Shown here one piece after another: positions 1-8,945 of a DNA stretch of 15,067 bases. The stretch is from Allomyces macrogynus ATCC 38327 (lineage: Eukaryota > Blastocladiomycota > Blastocladiomycetes > Blastocladiales > Blastocladiaceae): positions 222,819 through 237,885 of the forward strand of contig GG745382.1 in the NCBI GenBank assembly GCA_000151295.1. Direction: 5' to 3'. Each line of letters opens with the position of its first letter. The stretch's first letter is position 1. Position numbers and translations under genes: made by a program. The notes below the pieces were generated by a model. The model ran no database searches. It was not told the origin of the DNA and was given only the letters and a program-made list of their open reading frames with translations.

Positions 1-777
1 CCTCGACCCCGTCGCCCCCCGCCGTCGTGCGAGACCTCTTTGCGCAACTCGCCGCGCTCCTGTCCGCGTTCCCCGTCGTCTGCGCCGCAACGACACTCGT
101 CCTGGTCCCCGGCCCTCACGACCCACCCGGCGGCCCGGTCATGCCGCGCATGCCGCTGCCCAAATCGCTCACAGGCAAACTGGCCAACGTCGTATCGCGC
201 GTCGTCTGGGCAACGGCGCCGTGCCGAATCAAGTACTGCTCACAGGAAATCGTGATCGTGCGCGAGAACCTGATGGCGAAACTGTTTCGGAACGCGGTCG
301 CGGTCGGAAGGGGGCCGACGGGGGCCGCTGCGGGGGCTGCGGATGAAGTTGCGCCGCACGAGTTGCCGTACCACGTACGTCTGCTTTCGAGGGGTGGTGG
401 TTGATGATTGCATGCTTACTTCATTTTACCGTGTAGCTCGCGCGCACGCTCGTCGACCAGGCGCACCTGTGCCCGCTGCCCGTGCACGTCGCGCCGGTGG
501 CCTGGGACTTTGATCATGCGCTGCGCCTTTACCCGGCGCCCGACGTGGTGTTTGTTGCGGACCGCGCGGAGCCGTTCCACGAACAGTATGAGGGCGTGCA
601 TGTTGTGAATCCAGGGCCGTTTGCGAGTAATGGGTTCGGGTTCGCGATCTACGAGCCGGCGACCAAGGAGGTCAAACTGAGGTATGTGCTGACTGGGTGC
701 GGGTGGAGGGAGGCGGAGGAGGGTGGAGAGGGGATGCTGATGTGCCGCGCTTGTGTAGCCATTTGCCGCGCGATTGA
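1..777 (+). CDS. DPB2: DNA polymerase epsilon subunit B (POLE2/Dpb2), 3' part
   Basis: This is the non-catalytic B subunit of the replicative leading-strand polymerase, acting in the nucleus with the catalytic subunit and the CMG helicase. The window holds the C-terminal calcineurin-like phosphoesterase fold, which is inactive in this family. Inferred coding blocks are <1-374, 437-681 and 759-777. Introns are 375-436 (GTACGT...GTGTAG) and 682-758 (GTATGT...GTGTAG); both splices keep the frame, and the last exon adds only SHLPRD before TGA. Family landmarks are LVLVPGPHDP, PCRIKYCSQEIVIVRENLM, WDFDHALRLYPAPDVVFVAD and VVNPGPFASNGFGFAIYEP, in the order expected for POLE2. The reading frame is open at base 1, so the N-terminal portion lies outside the window. 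The identification is by recalled family motifs, without a database search. The GTG at position 27 is not a start, because coding continues upstream of it. Confidence 0.9.
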
Positions 778-1077
778 CGACCCAAGGACCTGATGATGGT
801 CGCGAGAGGGGTGGGTGTGGAATGTATCGCGAAGTGGCACTCATATGGACACGGCTGGACGGTTTGGATCAAGTCAGCGACTTGAAGAAGCGCGGAGCAG
901 AGCCGTGCATGTATATGTGATCGAAACGCGGATCAAGAGTCGCGTCGTCGCGCGTGCACAGAACAAGTGCTCCAAAAACAAGCAAAACACAAGTGGATCG
1001 AAACGCAAACCAACCGAAAAAAGACAAAGAGCCCAAACCATCATCTAAGATAGATTCCGACGCGCCTGCTGCATGCC
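778..1077. other. Convergent intergenic spacer
   Basis: This 300-nt spacer separates the ends of POLE2 (+) and the UBTD-like gene (-). It becomes A-rich from about 955 to 1050, which fits 3' UTR or terminator sequence for one or both convergent genes. I see no canonical AATAAA and no convincing coding potential. Confidence 0.5.
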
Positions 1078-2192
1078 TCACCGGTCCAAGACCATTACCT
1101 GCACAATATGCCTTGCCAGCGCCGCCACCGACCCGCCATTCCCGCTCGCTGTCGCCTCTGCGGCCGCCACATTCCCGCCGAGGAACGGCAACTCGCCGAC
1201 CTTGCGTTCATCCCCGTAAATCCGGCCGAGGTACATGACGCGCATCGCCGCCGGATCCAACGGCGTCGGCTCGCCCTTGGGCGCCAGCCGAGCCTTGAGT
1301 CGCGCGATTGTCGGCGCACGCCCACGCGCACGACGGCGTCGCCGTGCGTGCCCGCCGACGGGCGGCACGTCAGGTGCACGACGGGCCCTTCGTCGGGGGT
1401 CGGGTCGGCGGGGACCTCGGTGCGTGGTGAAGCGGGAACCGCTGCACGGGGAGTCGGCGCGGGAGAAGTCGGTGCGGGGGCAGGTGCCGTGACGACGGTG
1501 GGTTTCATGGGGATGTCGGTTGCCGACGCGACGGTGCTCTGCGACGACGCGATGGGACGCGTAGGCGAGACGGGCGCGGGCACGGGCGGCGGGGAGGCGA
1601 GCAGGTTCGTTGGCGGGACGAGGCAGAAGGCCGGGACCACGTATTTGTTGCCGAGAACGTCGTAGGCGCCGCCTTCGGGGCCCGCGGCCTCTGTGAGGTC
1701 GCCGGTCGGGATCGAAACTGATGGAGAGTGCATAGTCGCGATGAGAGACCGGGATCTCGAGAATGCAGGTGTAGATCGAACTGAGCAACGTACTCCCCGC
1801 CGCGTCCACGAGCGCGGGCACCATGTTTTGGTCACCAGTGATCACGGCATTGCAAATAGCACGCAGTGCGTCCCAGACCTCGGCACGGCCCTGGATGATG
1901 GCTCGCGTGTGAGTTCTCCCCATCCATTTTGGTGCCAAAATGACCTGGATCTGGCTCAACGTACGCCATACGCCGGACTCGTCGCCCAGTACTCTTCACG
2001 GCGCCGCTCCAGCTGGTCGCGCGTAAGCCCCGGCGGCGCTGCCGTCCACTGCAGATGGCCCGTGCGCAGCGGCGCGGATGGCGGCAGATGCGCGGTGCTC
2101 TGGCCGGCGCGCGCACCAGAGGCGGCCGTCGAAGCGCCGGGGACCGCGCGGGACCCGTCAGCGTCATCGGGCGCGGAGCAGCACTGGCCCAT
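1078..2192 (-). CDS. UBTD/DC-UbP-like ubiquitin-domain protein, apparent frameshift
   Basis: The family pairs a helical N-terminal UBTD domain with a C-terminal ubiquitin-like domain and works as a ubiquitin-pathway adaptor. Blocks on the minus strand are 2192-1965, 1890-1794 and 1717-1078. The introns 1964-1891 and 1793-1718 both start with GTACGT. The N-terminus MGQCC offers Gly2 for myristoylation and Cys4/Cys5 for palmitoylation. The UBTD domain (about residues 45-147) shows LTRDQLERRREEYWATSPAYG, then GRAEVWDALRAICNAV, then DVLGNKYVVPAFCLVPP. A Pro/Ala/Thr-rich linker of about 70 residues follows, then the ubiquitin-like domain, ending HIVQVMVLDR. Within that domain the conserved reading drops by one base between about 1330 and 1312: VVHLTCRPS...VRVGV lies in one frame and APTIARLKARL onward in another. 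No plausible intron explains this, so it is a 1-nt indel in the assembly or a real lesion. The start is the only ATG giving the acylation motif and the full UBTD domain. Confidence 0.8.
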
Positions 2193-3701
2193 GATGATGG
2201 ACGGGATCGGTCGTCAAGTCGTCAAATGTGGTGCTGGTCCACGGGAGCGATCTGGCGGTTGGTTTGCAGCGGATCGAGCGGCGCGCACGGCGGCACAGCG
2301 TTTGCGGCAAGTGCGACCTGGTCTTGACGTTGTGCTCGTCGCAGTGATCGGCGTCGCGGTCTTTACCGTGGTCGAGGTGGCCCTTGCCATTGATGAGGAC
2401 CAACGCTGTGTGAAAGTGGCGACTGCGACTTGCATTCGGTGGCGACGACACGCTCACGTGAGAAACAAGGCTGGAGAGGGCAGAACAGGGATGCCCAGCG
2501 TTCGAACCCGAGCGCGGCAAGGGAATACTTAAGTGAAGGGCGTGAAGCATGCCAGGAGCGGCCTCATGCATCCGCAAATCGAAGCTGGCAAGAACCCAAC
2601 GATGCGCTCAATTCAACGTCATTTTATGAGCAGGGTTCGGACGGGTTTCGGCACGCGCACAGGGATCAAGGGAACTGCAGACGCGTCAAAAAAAGAAGAA
2701 CAGCACGGTCAGTTGACCATTTGCCAAGACCGCCACAACCGCCACTGACTAGCGACCAAGACTCAAATCGCACGCGCAACAACCACGCGAGCGCGGTGCC
2801 TTGTCATGACTTGCCGAACCACCTCTCGTCAAGAATTGTGAGCGTGAGGCTCGACAGGTTTCATGTCCATCCACCAGCTGTGCAAAAAGCGTGCTCGACT
2901 TGATCGATGCGCAGTAACCACGCGTCAGAAAAGCAGGACACTGAAATATTAAGACCGTCACAACCCGGCAACCCTGGCAATGCACAATATCTCGAACTAT
3001 AAATAAGGATGAGCCGAGGTTTACGCTCTCGCGTGCTTGAAATCAACAAAGCACGGTCATGAGTGTGAGGGTTCGTGGTTTGAAGTTGCTCGCTGATGTT
3101 GGTCTTCGCAAAAGGAAATGAAAGGCAATGCGAGGATCAGCTGCCCGTGTTTCAGAATAGCCGGCCGCAATGCCTCGGCAAGCCAGCACGCGGCACGGAA
3201 GCAAACGCGAGCATGGGCGCGGAGAGAGGAACGTGTGCAGTGATGGACCCTGATCCGATGTTGTCCATGGACCTGAAACAGCTTGGGTGCCAGCTCGTCA
3301 TTTGTACCATCGCATCCCACCTGACCTGGTGCGCAAGGACTGGATCGCGTCGCCGAACAATTCCAGCGCGTGCCAGCAAAATCAATAATTTCGCAAGGTC
3401 CGTGGTGGGTTGCCCCTGAACCAAGAGAGCCATGACGCGACCATGACCACAAGGCACTCTAACGTCCGTTTGTCGCGTGGAGACGAAACAGCCTCCTCCC
3501 AACGGGTCGTCGCACGGGATCAGGCCGGATCTGAAAGAGGGAGGCCTACTCCAACTGATTTGCCCGCGGCATCTCAAGCGCGTGCCGCGTTTCCATGATT
3601 GATCCGGTGACGTGCGCTCGGGATGCTCCATGCTCGACGTGCCTTTGCGAACCTCTTGCGCGGGCCGGGATCAGACTTTGGGAGCACCGACGCGCGCAAA
3701 C
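2193..3701. other. Gene-poor upstream region between divergent genes
   Basis: About 1.5 kb lies between the UBTD-like gene (-) and the M36 promoter (+). Open frames here are short, mutually overlapping on both strands, low in recognisable motifs and rich in Arg/Ser/Pro, as expected of chance frames in GC-rich DNA. I see no RNA gene or transposon. The one notable element is an isolated TATA-type box at 2998-3005. Confidence 0.5.
2998..3005 (+). promoter_or_regulatory. Orphan TATA-type box
   Basis: TATAAATA occurs here with no recognisable gene downstream. A 20-codon frame starts at ATG 3059 and a 40-codon frame at ATG 3118, exactly 120 nt from the box, like the TATA-to-ATG distances of the two protease genes. 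Neither short frame resembles a secreted protein. It may be a decayed promoter, a promoter for a non-coding RNA, or chance. Confidence 0.25.
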
Positions 3702-3869
3702 CCTGGCCTTGGCGCGGCCGTGATGACCTGCGAGTGCGGCAGTATATAAACCACGGCACACCCGCGCTCGAAATCGGTATCCGCTGGCCGGTTCCGCACA
3801 ACGACCGCTCCCATAGACCGCCGATAGACTGTGCTGACGCTCGCCCGCCCCGCCACCATCCCCGCCACC
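3702..3869 (+). promoter_or_regulatory. Promoter and 5' leader of the M36 protease gene
   Basis: A TATATAAA box lies at 3743-3750, 120 nt before the ATG. Upstream are CCTGGCC (3702-3708) and GATGAC (3722-3727). The leader contains ATAGAC twice (3813-3818 and 3824-3829), 41 nt before the start codon, and ends in a Kozak-like CGCCACCATG context. The subtilisin gene promoter at 8786-8945 has the same elements in the same order. The TATA call is direct; the shared-regulation reading is inference. Confidence 0.65.
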
Positions 3870-6525
3870 ATGATCTCCGCAGCGCGCAAGTTTGCCGTGC
3901 TCTTCCTTCTCGCGTTGATCGCGACCCAGGCCATCACGTTTGTCGACGCCAAGCGCGGCGACCGGAAAGTCAAGGTGCCGGCCATTGCGCACTCGACGTT
4001 CACGACGTCGGTCCCGACCACGGCCTCGCTCGTCGCCACAGGCAACACGGACGCCAAGGCGGCCGCGTCGGCCTTCATCACGTCGCAGCTCGGGTTCACG
4101 ACGTCGGACTTTGTGGTCAAGGATGTGGTGCCCGTGTCGAATGGCGTGTCGGCGGTGCACGTGCGCCAGCTCGTCAACGGTTTGGAGGTGGTGAATGGCG
4201 ACATCAACGTCAACGTCAAGTGCGTTTTCCCATCTCTCACTTTCATCGGTGCGCAAGTCGCAAGTCGCAGCGCTGACGACGCGACGCGCGAACCGCCGCG
4301 GCAAAAAATAACACTATCGCACGCATGTCCCTCCCCCCACCCGCTCGCAACAATCAGGAACGGCCAGGTCATCTCGTACGGCGACAAGTTTTTCCGCGGT
4401 ACGCGCCCGGCCAAGCCGTCGGCGTCGTTTGCCAAGTCGGCCAAGTCGCCGGGCGACGCCTTCAAGTCACTCGCCGCCTACATTGGCTCGACGCCGACCA
4501 AGGTGGACGTCAAGGACGCGACGCCCGAGGGCGCGAGTGCCGGGCAGCAGTTTATCATTGATACTGACATTTCGCAGAAGCCCGTGCCCGCAAAATACGC
4601 GTACGTGCAGGACGGTGCCGACCTGAAGCTCGTCTACTCGTACCAGGTCAAGCAGGAGCAGGCGTGGTACCACGCGCACGTCAACACGCAGTCGGGTGCC
4701 GTCGAGGCCATCAACGACTGGGTTGCCGATGCTTCTTACTCGGTGCTGCCCGTTGGGATCGAGAACCCGAACAAAGGGTCGATTCAGGTTGTCGACAGCT
4801 CGACGGCCGTGAAATCGAACGCATCGCCGCAAGGGTGGCACTCGACGGGGACGACAAGCTACCAGGACACGCGTGGCAACAATATCCAGGCTCAGCCCGT
4901 GCGTATTTGATTCTTTTTGACGATGCCGCTTGCTTCTCCACCCCAGAGACTGACTCTCGCCCGCGATCAAATCATGTGCTTGATCTGTATATACAGAACA
5001 CGGCCACGTCGTCCAAGAACGTGCGCCCCTCGGGCGGGTCGGCGCTCGACTTTACGGCCTACAAGCCCGACTTTTCCAAGGGCGCCGACCAGTACACGCC
5101 GGCGGCCACGGTGCAGCTCTTCTACATGCTCAACGAGGCGCACGACCTGTCGTACCAGTATGGTTTCGACGAGGCGTCGGGCAACTTCCAGGTACTTGAT
5201 TTTCTGTGTTGCCGATACCCGATCCGCGTCAATTCCTTTTTTTCCGGGTAATAATGGCTGACTTTGTCCACCCGTTGTCTGCGTCAAAAGGTCAACAATT
5301 TCGGCAAGGGAGGTGCCGGGAATGACGCCGTTATTGCCAACGCGCAGGACCGGAGTGGGACCAATAATGCCAACTTTGCGACGCCTCCGGACGGCCAGCA
5401 GCCGACGACGAACCAGTACATCTTCACGGAGACGACGCCGACGCGCGACGGCGTCTACGACCTGACAATCCCGTTCCACGAGTTTATGCACGGCATTACC
5501 AACCGCCTGACGGGTGGCCCGTCCAACACGGATTGCTTGGCCGACGGCGAGTCGGGCGGGATGGGCGAAGGGTGGGGGGATGTGTTTGGGCTGTGGGCCA
5601 ATGTGTTGAAGGCCGATACCAAGCGCGGGACGAGCCTTCCGATGGGCGCGTACGTGTTGGGCAATTCGGCGGGCATCCGCACCTACCCCTACTCGACCGA
5701 TCTTTCGGTGTGCCCGAATCTTTACTCGTACCTGGGCAAGTCGGGGTACGACGAGGTGCACATGATTGGCGAGCTGTGGGCGTCGATGCTTCTCGAGGTC
5801 TACTTCAACTTGGTGAGTTTCATTTTCCCTCGCATTGGATCCGACGCGCCTTCTGATGCGCGCCAGCCAGCAACAAGTATTCACGTTTGAGTTGCTCATG
5901 CCCTGTTCTCACTTCTCCACCGGGAAAATTCCAGGTCGACAAGTCTGGATTTGGCGACATTTGGGCCGCCGACCTGACCAAGGGCAACGGCCTCTTCTTC
6001 CGTCTTGGTACGTCACGCTCTTACTCGCGCTCGTATCATCCATCCGCCACGGCCGCGACCACAAACAAGCACGCGTACTGACCACCCGAAATGCACCCAC
6101 CCACCCAAACAGTCCTCGACGGCAACAAGCTGCAGCCCTGCTCGCCCACGTTCATCAACGCCCGCGACGCCATTCTCCAGGCCGACGCGAACCTGACGGG
6201 CGGCGCCAACAAGTGCGAGATCTGGAAGGGCTTTGCCAAGCGTGGTCTCGGGTCCAAGGCCACATCGTCCTACAAGGACTCGTTTGACCTGCCCGCCGAG
6301 TGCTCGGGCACCTCCACATCGGCGACCACCGCCAAGCCCACGTCGACGACCAAGTCGACGACCACCATCAAGCCGACCACTACCGTTTCCACGACGACAA
6401 CGGCCAAGCCCACGACCACCGCCAAGCCCACGACCACCACCACCAAGACGACGACCACCAAGACGCCGACGCCCACGCCAACCGTCTCGTGCCCGTGGTG
6501 GGACCCGTGGTGCGACGAGTACTAA
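3870..6525 (+). CDS. Fungalysin, secreted zinc metalloprotease (M36)
   Basis: Predicted secreted endopeptidase of 697 residues. Six exons: 3870-4219, 4358-4898, 4997-5191, 5291-5812, 5935-6007 and 6113-6525. All five introns are GT-AG (98-138 nt) and keep the frame. Residues 1 to about 26 form a signal peptide ([20 protein letters not shown]). A fungalysin/thermolysin-type propeptide follows, with [23 protein letters not shown] near residues 100-123. The mature enzyme probably begins near residue 242 ([13 protein letters not shown]). The zinc site is HEFMH: His425 and His429 as ligands, Glu426 catalytic, and Glu455 in GGMGEGWGD as third ligand. Other family landmarks are [20 protein letters not shown] and [12 protein letters not shown]. 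Unusually, a Thr/Lys/Pro-rich linker (about 626-685) and the tail [12 protein letters not shown] (686-697) extend beyond the usual M36 end; the neighbouring subtilisin has the same tail. The start at 3870 was chosen for its signal peptide and Kozak context. Confidence 0.95.
6304..6522 (+). repeat. Thr-rich linker plus shared C-terminal tail (M36 gene)
   Basis: This coding segment has ACC/ACG/AAG/CCC-rich imperfect repeats encoding Thr-Lys-Pro blocks such as [21 protein letters not shown], then [12 protein letters not shown] at the C-terminus. The Thr density suggests heavy O-mannosylation and an extended stalk. The tail has two Cys seven residues apart with three Trp between them, so a disulfide-closed aromatic loop is possible. 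It is too short to be one of the carbohydrate-binding modules I know. Its function is unknown. Confidence 0.85.
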
Positions 6526-8785
6526 ATGTGCTGTCGCGTTGTGGCCGCTGCTTGATGGCAGGTGAGGGCGATGCGTGACAGCGCGCGCTGGCGCGGCTGC
6601 AGAGTTTTCGTGATACAGTAGAATGATGCGAGGAGTCGCTTGTTTGAGTGGTATTTGCAACTATATTGTGTGTTTTTGCCATTTTTCAGTGTCACACCAT
6701 GCTGGCTGTTTGTGCAGTACATTTCGGTTGCTGGGTCGCTTCTGCGAACCTGCGCATGAGTAAATAATCACTCTGCAATTATCGACAGCTTGATGGTAAT
6801 ACGCATGCCGTAATGACAGTTCTCGGACTTGAATCGAGATTTTTGTTCGTGCGCCTTGCATCTCAAAAAAACAGTCTCAAAAAGCTAGGGTCTCAATGCA
6901 ATCAGCGAAAAGCCAAAAGGATCCAGCCGGATTCTGGAGTGTTGAAGCCCTCTAGGCCGTCACCCTGGACAGCACTTCCAGATCTTCAACCCACAGAGGA
7001 ACTGCGGCGTTGTGTTCTGCAACGTGCCTAACTGTACGGCAAAGAGGAGACACCCAGGATAATCTGATCGACGGTCCTTGTTGGCTGAAAGCGGCCAACC
7101 TGGGCGCGTGCTCCTGTTGCAGTTGCGTCATGGTTCTCTCGAGTCAAGTGCAAACCGCCATGCCGGCGCGGGATGATTGAAACAGTTGACATGCGCTGGC
7201 ATTATTCGGCGGCGCGATCGCATCTTTTGCGCCTAGTCAGGCGGTTGCAACGGCATCACGAGCGAGCGAGCACCTCAGCTGTTTTAGACCGGCATTGAGC
7301 AATACATCCACAGCCAGACCACGGGCTGAATGTTTTCCTCCATGCACCTCCGTCCCAGTTTCTCTCTTGGCGTTGCTGTTTGGGATCATATGAAACACGG
7401 AGCGTAACCTCGCGTTGTCTTTTCTCTTCCCGTGGAAATACAAAACGTCGGCGCAGCCGCACGGATGATAGAGGTCGGCACACTGTTGGGTACAGCCACA
7501 GTCGAACTTGCCCAACATCATTTCGAGCCCGTGCGACTGCTCCTTTGAACCTCTCATCCATTCTCAATGTTGGCATCGTGCGCCTTCCTGCACTGTTTCT
7601 CCCTTTTGCCGTCATCCTTGTTTCATTTCGATATGTTGACGGTTTGAACTCGTGATGGGCGGTCGCGCGTGCGGTCTCCTCGTGACGATGAATTATGTTT
7701 TCTTGCACGCACCTCTTTTTTTGTGGAACAGGTGGTGGAGAGTATTCCATGACATCGTCGCATCGTGCGTGCGCTGTCCGGTTGCTCGAGGCGCTGACGT
7801 GCATGCAGCAACCTACGTGCGCTCTTTCTTGCAAGGTCCATGTGCTGTCTGCAGACTCCATCCTCTCGTCTTGCCGATGCTCATCCATGAAACGTGGCCG
7901 CCGACCGATGATCGTTTCGGCACACGAGCGAGAGCTGGGTTTCGAATCGGCTGCGGACAATTGTGGCTCTTGCAGGCGCTAGTCTAGCTCTTGCCACGTG
8001 CAACGTGCAACATCACCCGATCTGGCCAGATCTGGCCCAGTCTGCCCGTGGTTCATGACTCGGAGGCAGGCATTTGTAGTGCGTGCTTGAATGCAAACCG
8101 ATGAGCCTGTTTTGTGTCTCGCCTGATAATTGATGTCCTCACAAAATTACACAATCGCGTCGCGCTCAGCCTTGCAGCGCGTGCACGTTTTGCAGTTGAT
8201 AGCGATTCGCCTGAAATTCTCAGTTGCTGCTCGAATATTTTCCAAAAGATGCGCGAGAAGTTCATGGTATGCAGGCTCTTATGATGGTTCCGGCCCAGGT
8301 TCATGCTGCGTGCTCCTGTCGCTTATTTGTGCGACTTTTTGGCACGGATGAGCGCGTCAGAGAGGCGCTCAGGCCAACATGGCCCGTCCATCAGGTCCAT
8401 CGGCATTCTTCCCGACGCGCATCTGGCGTCCAGGTGCAACAAAATCATGAAGGCGCGCACCGGTGGTTCTTTTTTACGCACGTTTATGTTCAGCCTTCAC
8501 GGTTTGTCGGCGAAAAAGCTCCTAAGACGTTCGGCTCTTGTTCTCGCCATTTTCGGCCGTGTACTTGAAACAACCGCGTGCGTCGACGCGAACCATAGTG
8601 CTCGGCTCTAGGTCATGATGCGAGCGTCACCACGGATCAACTGGTCTCAAGACTTGCGCGTGACAGGCCTAGGATTGGTCGTATCGTTTCTCTCCCATCG
8701 CATGCACGTCTGCATGGGAAGGATGCGCGTGCACCAAAGTACGATCAAGTCGAGAGAGAGTTGCAGCCGTCGTCACAACATGGAG
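6526..8785. other. Gene-poor region between the two protease genes
   Basis: About 2.3 kb lie between the M36 stop codon and the subtilisin promoter. The longest open frame is on the minus strand (7960-7256, 234 codons). It is Arg/Ser-rich, without recognisable domains, signal peptide or TATA box, and I judge it to be chance. No tRNA, transposon ends or pseudogene of either protease could be seen by eye. A cluster of short palindromes and tandem repeats lies at 7995-8040. The M36 transcript should end in the first few hundred bases, but no AATAAA is seen there; GTAAATAATC near 6760 is a weak candidate. Confidence 0.5.
7995..8040. promoter_or_regulatory. Cluster of palindromic and tandem motifs
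   Basis: An E-box palindrome CACGTG (7995-8000) overlaps a perfect tandem duplication of ACGTGCA (7996-8009). About 10 nt further is the 14-nt perfect palindrome GATCTGGCCAGATC (8019-8032), overlapped by a second palindrome CCAGATCTGG (8026-8035). The cluster lies about 910 nt upstream of the subtilisin ATG. It could be a transcription-factor landing site; that is inference from symmetry alone. Confidence 0.35.
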
Positions 8786-8945
8786 CCTGGCCGGCGAGGA
8801 TGACGGCCGGGACTATAAAACCAGACACATATGCTCGCTGTGGAGTTTCTCCACCCGGCTGCTCGCACCACACAGCCCTCGTCGTCCTTCTCCTGCTCGT
8901 GCCAATAGACATAGACCAGACACCCTCGCTCATTTTCCCATCGCC
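8786..8945 (+). promoter_or_regulatory. Promoter and 5' leader of the S8 protease gene
   Basis: TATAAAA lies at 8814-8820, 126-132 nt before the ATG and followed by ACCAGAC. Upstream are CCTGGCC (8786-8792) and GATGAC (8799-8804). The leader has two abutting ATAGAC copies (8905-8916), 30 nt before the ATG. These elements match the M36 promoter in identity and order. A perfect 6-bp inverted repeat lies at 8840-8854, near the expected transcription start. Confidence 0.65.
8840..8854 (+). promoter_or_regulatory. Short perfect hairpin near the transcription start
   Basis: GTGGAG TTT CTCCAC is a perfect 6-bp inverted repeat with a 3-nt loop, starting 26 nt after the first base of the TATA box. 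It could be a dimeric operator at the start site or a hairpin at the 5' end of the mRNA. No equivalent was noticed in the M36 leader. Confidence 0.35.

Noticed and set aside
2495..2510. tRNA T-arm-like sequence GTTCGAACCC
   Set aside because: It resembles a B box, but upstream there is no D arm, anticodon stem or acceptor pairing partner. Likely chance.
2164..2577. 137-codon minus-strand frame upstream of the UBTD-like gene as a longer N-terminus
   Set aside because: It lies in another frame than the UBTD exon, has no conserved motif, and the MGQCC start gives a complete protein.
3546..4465. Long minus-strand frames opposite the M36 5' region
   Set aside because: Mirror frames of GC-rich coding sequence that also cross the M36 TATA box and leader. 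No family resemblance.
6270..6476. Val-rich hydrophobic frame on the minus strand (possible membrane peptide)
   Set aside because: It is only the complement of the Thr-rich linker repeats (ACC read as GGT or GTG).
6304..6486. CRISPR-like or tandem-repeat array
   Set aside because: The repeats are codon-based low complexity within an exon; there are no equal-length repeats separated by unique spacers.
7256..7960. 234-codon open frame on the minus strand
   Set aside because: Arg/Ser-rich, no known domain, no signal peptide, no promoter and overlapping chance frames on the other strand. Not called as a gene.
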